Source: VRUE01 sp035554595 (lineage in GTDB: Bacteria > Actinomycetota > Thermoleophilia > Solirubrobacterales > 70-9). Taken from it: a stretch of 21,779 bases of DNA. The first letter of the stretch is position 1; the number at the start of each line of letters is the position of its first letter. The position numbers and the translations under genes were made by a program. The DNA is taken from positions 1 through 21,779 of the forward strand of contig DATMIH010000152.1 in NCBI GenBank assembly GCA_035554595.1. The letters are read 5' to 3'. This document shows positions 21,002 to 21,779 of the stretch, piece after piece. The notes under the pieces are model-generated. The model searched no databases. It was not told the origin of the DNA and worked only from the letters and a program-made list of their open reading frames with translations.

Positions 21002-21779
21002 TCACGCGCGGAACTCCACGTGGCCGCTGGTGGGGCCGGCGGCGGCGCCGGACTCGAGCATTGCGGCGATCTCCTCGTCGGAGTAGCCGGCCTCGCGCAG
21101 GACCTGCTCGGTGTGCTCGCCGAAGGCGGGCGCCGGGCGGGTCGGGTCCGCGGGCGTGCGGCTCAGCTTCACCGGGTGCCCAAGCTGGCGCACGGTCCCG
21201 AGCTCGGGCTGCTCCATCTCGACCACCATCTTGCGGGCGCGGACCAGCTCCGAGTCGAGCGCCTCGTCCATGTCGAGGACCGGCTCGATGCAGCAGTCGT
21301 GCTCGTCGTTGAACGCCTTCCATTCTTCGCGCGTGCGGGAACGGAAGACCTCGGCCACCTTCTCCCAGGCATTGGAACCCGGCGCCTCGAACTGGACCTC
21401 GATCAGGTCGGGTCGTTCGACCCCGTTGCAGAAGGCGGCCCAGAACTTCGGCTCCAGCGCGCCGCAGCTGACCCAGCCGTCGCTCGCCTCGTAGGGCAGG
21501 TAACAGAGCAGGCCGCCGGCGAGCTGCTGCTCGCCGCGCTGGGGCACCTCGCCGTCGCAGAAGTAGCGGCCGGCGACCATCGCCAGCCAGGAGAGGGCGC
21601 CGTCGGCCATCGAGACGTCGACCATCTGGCCCTCGCCCGAGCGCCGGCGCTCGTGCAGCGCCGCCATCACGCCGAAGGCCGCCATCAGGGCGCCGCCGCC
21701 GAGGTCGGCGATCTGCCCGCCCGACTGCACCGGGGGGCCGTCTTTCGCCCCGGTCAGGCCAAGCAGGCCGACGAGCCCG
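21002..21779 (-). CDS. CaiB/BaiF family CoA-transferase / alpha-methylacyl-CoA racemase (N-terminus outside window)
   Basis: The C-terminal 258 residues or so of a class III CoA-transferase-fold enzyme; its start lies beyond base 21779. Family features are GAKDGPPVQSGGQIADLGGG, whose Asp corresponds to the catalytic aspartate position, then MAAFGVMAALHERRRSGEGQ, VDVSMADGALSWL, and the tail RTPADPTRPAPAFGEHTEQV followed by LREAGYSDEEIAAML. The branch with QxVDVSMxDG and PxLGEHT resembles alpha-methylacyl-CoA racemase (Mcr), which interconverts 2R and 2S methyl-branched acyl-CoAs for beta-oxidation. CoA-transferases of related sequence cannot be ruled out. The stop overlaps a GTG of the MerR gene by four bases, so the regulator is probably cotranscribed and may control branched-chain lipid or sterol catabolism (inference). 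Confidence 0.9.
   Translation of the reverse strand, partial: GLVGLLGLTGAKDGPPVQSGGQIADLGGGALMAAFGVMAALHERRRSGEGQMVDVSMADGALSWLAMVAGRYFCDGEVPQRGEQQLAGGLLCYLPYEASDGWVSCGALEPKFWAAFCNGVERPDLIEVQFEAPGSNAWEKVAEVFRSRTREEWKAFNDEHDCCIEPVLDMDEALDSELVRARKMVVEMEQPELGTVRQLGHPVKLSRTPADPTRPAPAFGEHTEQVLREAGYSDEEIAAMLESGAAAGPTSGHVEFRA

Overview
The window is very GC-rich, with gene families typical of Actinomycetota: coproheme decarboxylase, a PimA-like glycosyltransferase, a DUF3618/holin-like envelope cassette, and cyclase-AAA-TPR regulators. Several starts lie 7-9 nt after a TAnnnT -10 box, as in leaderless mRNAs. I lean towards Thermoleophilia/Solirubrobacterales from overall gene style; this is inference, as no rRNA gene is present. 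I saw no CRISPR array, insertion sequence, phage module or tRNA.

Layout. 1-1143: 3' part of cobalamin-dependent methionine synthase. 1144-1626: a gene-free stretch packed with GC hairpins, possibly an undescribed structured RNA. 1627-5430 (minus): tandem HxlR-type regulator, ferredoxin-NADP reductase, then an operon of coproheme decarboxylase and a PAS/zinc-knuckle protein. 5417-9621 (plus): a phosphatase-fold polytopic membrane protein and a GT4 glycosyltransferase fused to a flippase-like membrane domain. 9618-11702: DegV protein, then an Fe-S group (ErpA-type carrier, CGFS glutaredoxin, BolA). 11742-14945: alpha/beta hydrolase facing a minus-strand run of nitrilase-type amidase, TetR regulator and three small envelope proteins. 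15027-18053: a 1008-residue cyclase-AAA-TPR signalling protein. 18063-19903: two divergent SDR-type oxidoreductases sharing overlapping -10 boxes. 19904-20255: an intergenic region with a duplicated small-ORF unit. 20256-21779 (minus): MerR regulator behind a CaiB-type CoA-transferase cut by the window edge.

How the genes relate. ErpA, glutaredoxin and BolA are established Fe-S trafficking partners. Coproheme decarboxylase finishes the coproporphyrin-dependent haem route, and ferredoxin-NADP reductase supplies reducing power to Fe-S or haem enzymes. The TetR and MerR genes each have a good palindrome at their likely promoter, suggesting local autoregulation.

Most unusual items: the hairpin-rich RNA candidate at 1195-1530; the duplicated [hairpin][perfect Shine-Dalgarno][short hydrophobic ORF] unit at 19989-20218; a 98-bp two-part inverted repeat inside the start of the phosphatase-fold membrane gene; a 16-bp inverted repeat reaching the stops of two convergent Fe-S genes; and shared or abutting leaderless promoters. 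Most genes belong to known families, and I found no clear new multi-gene system.
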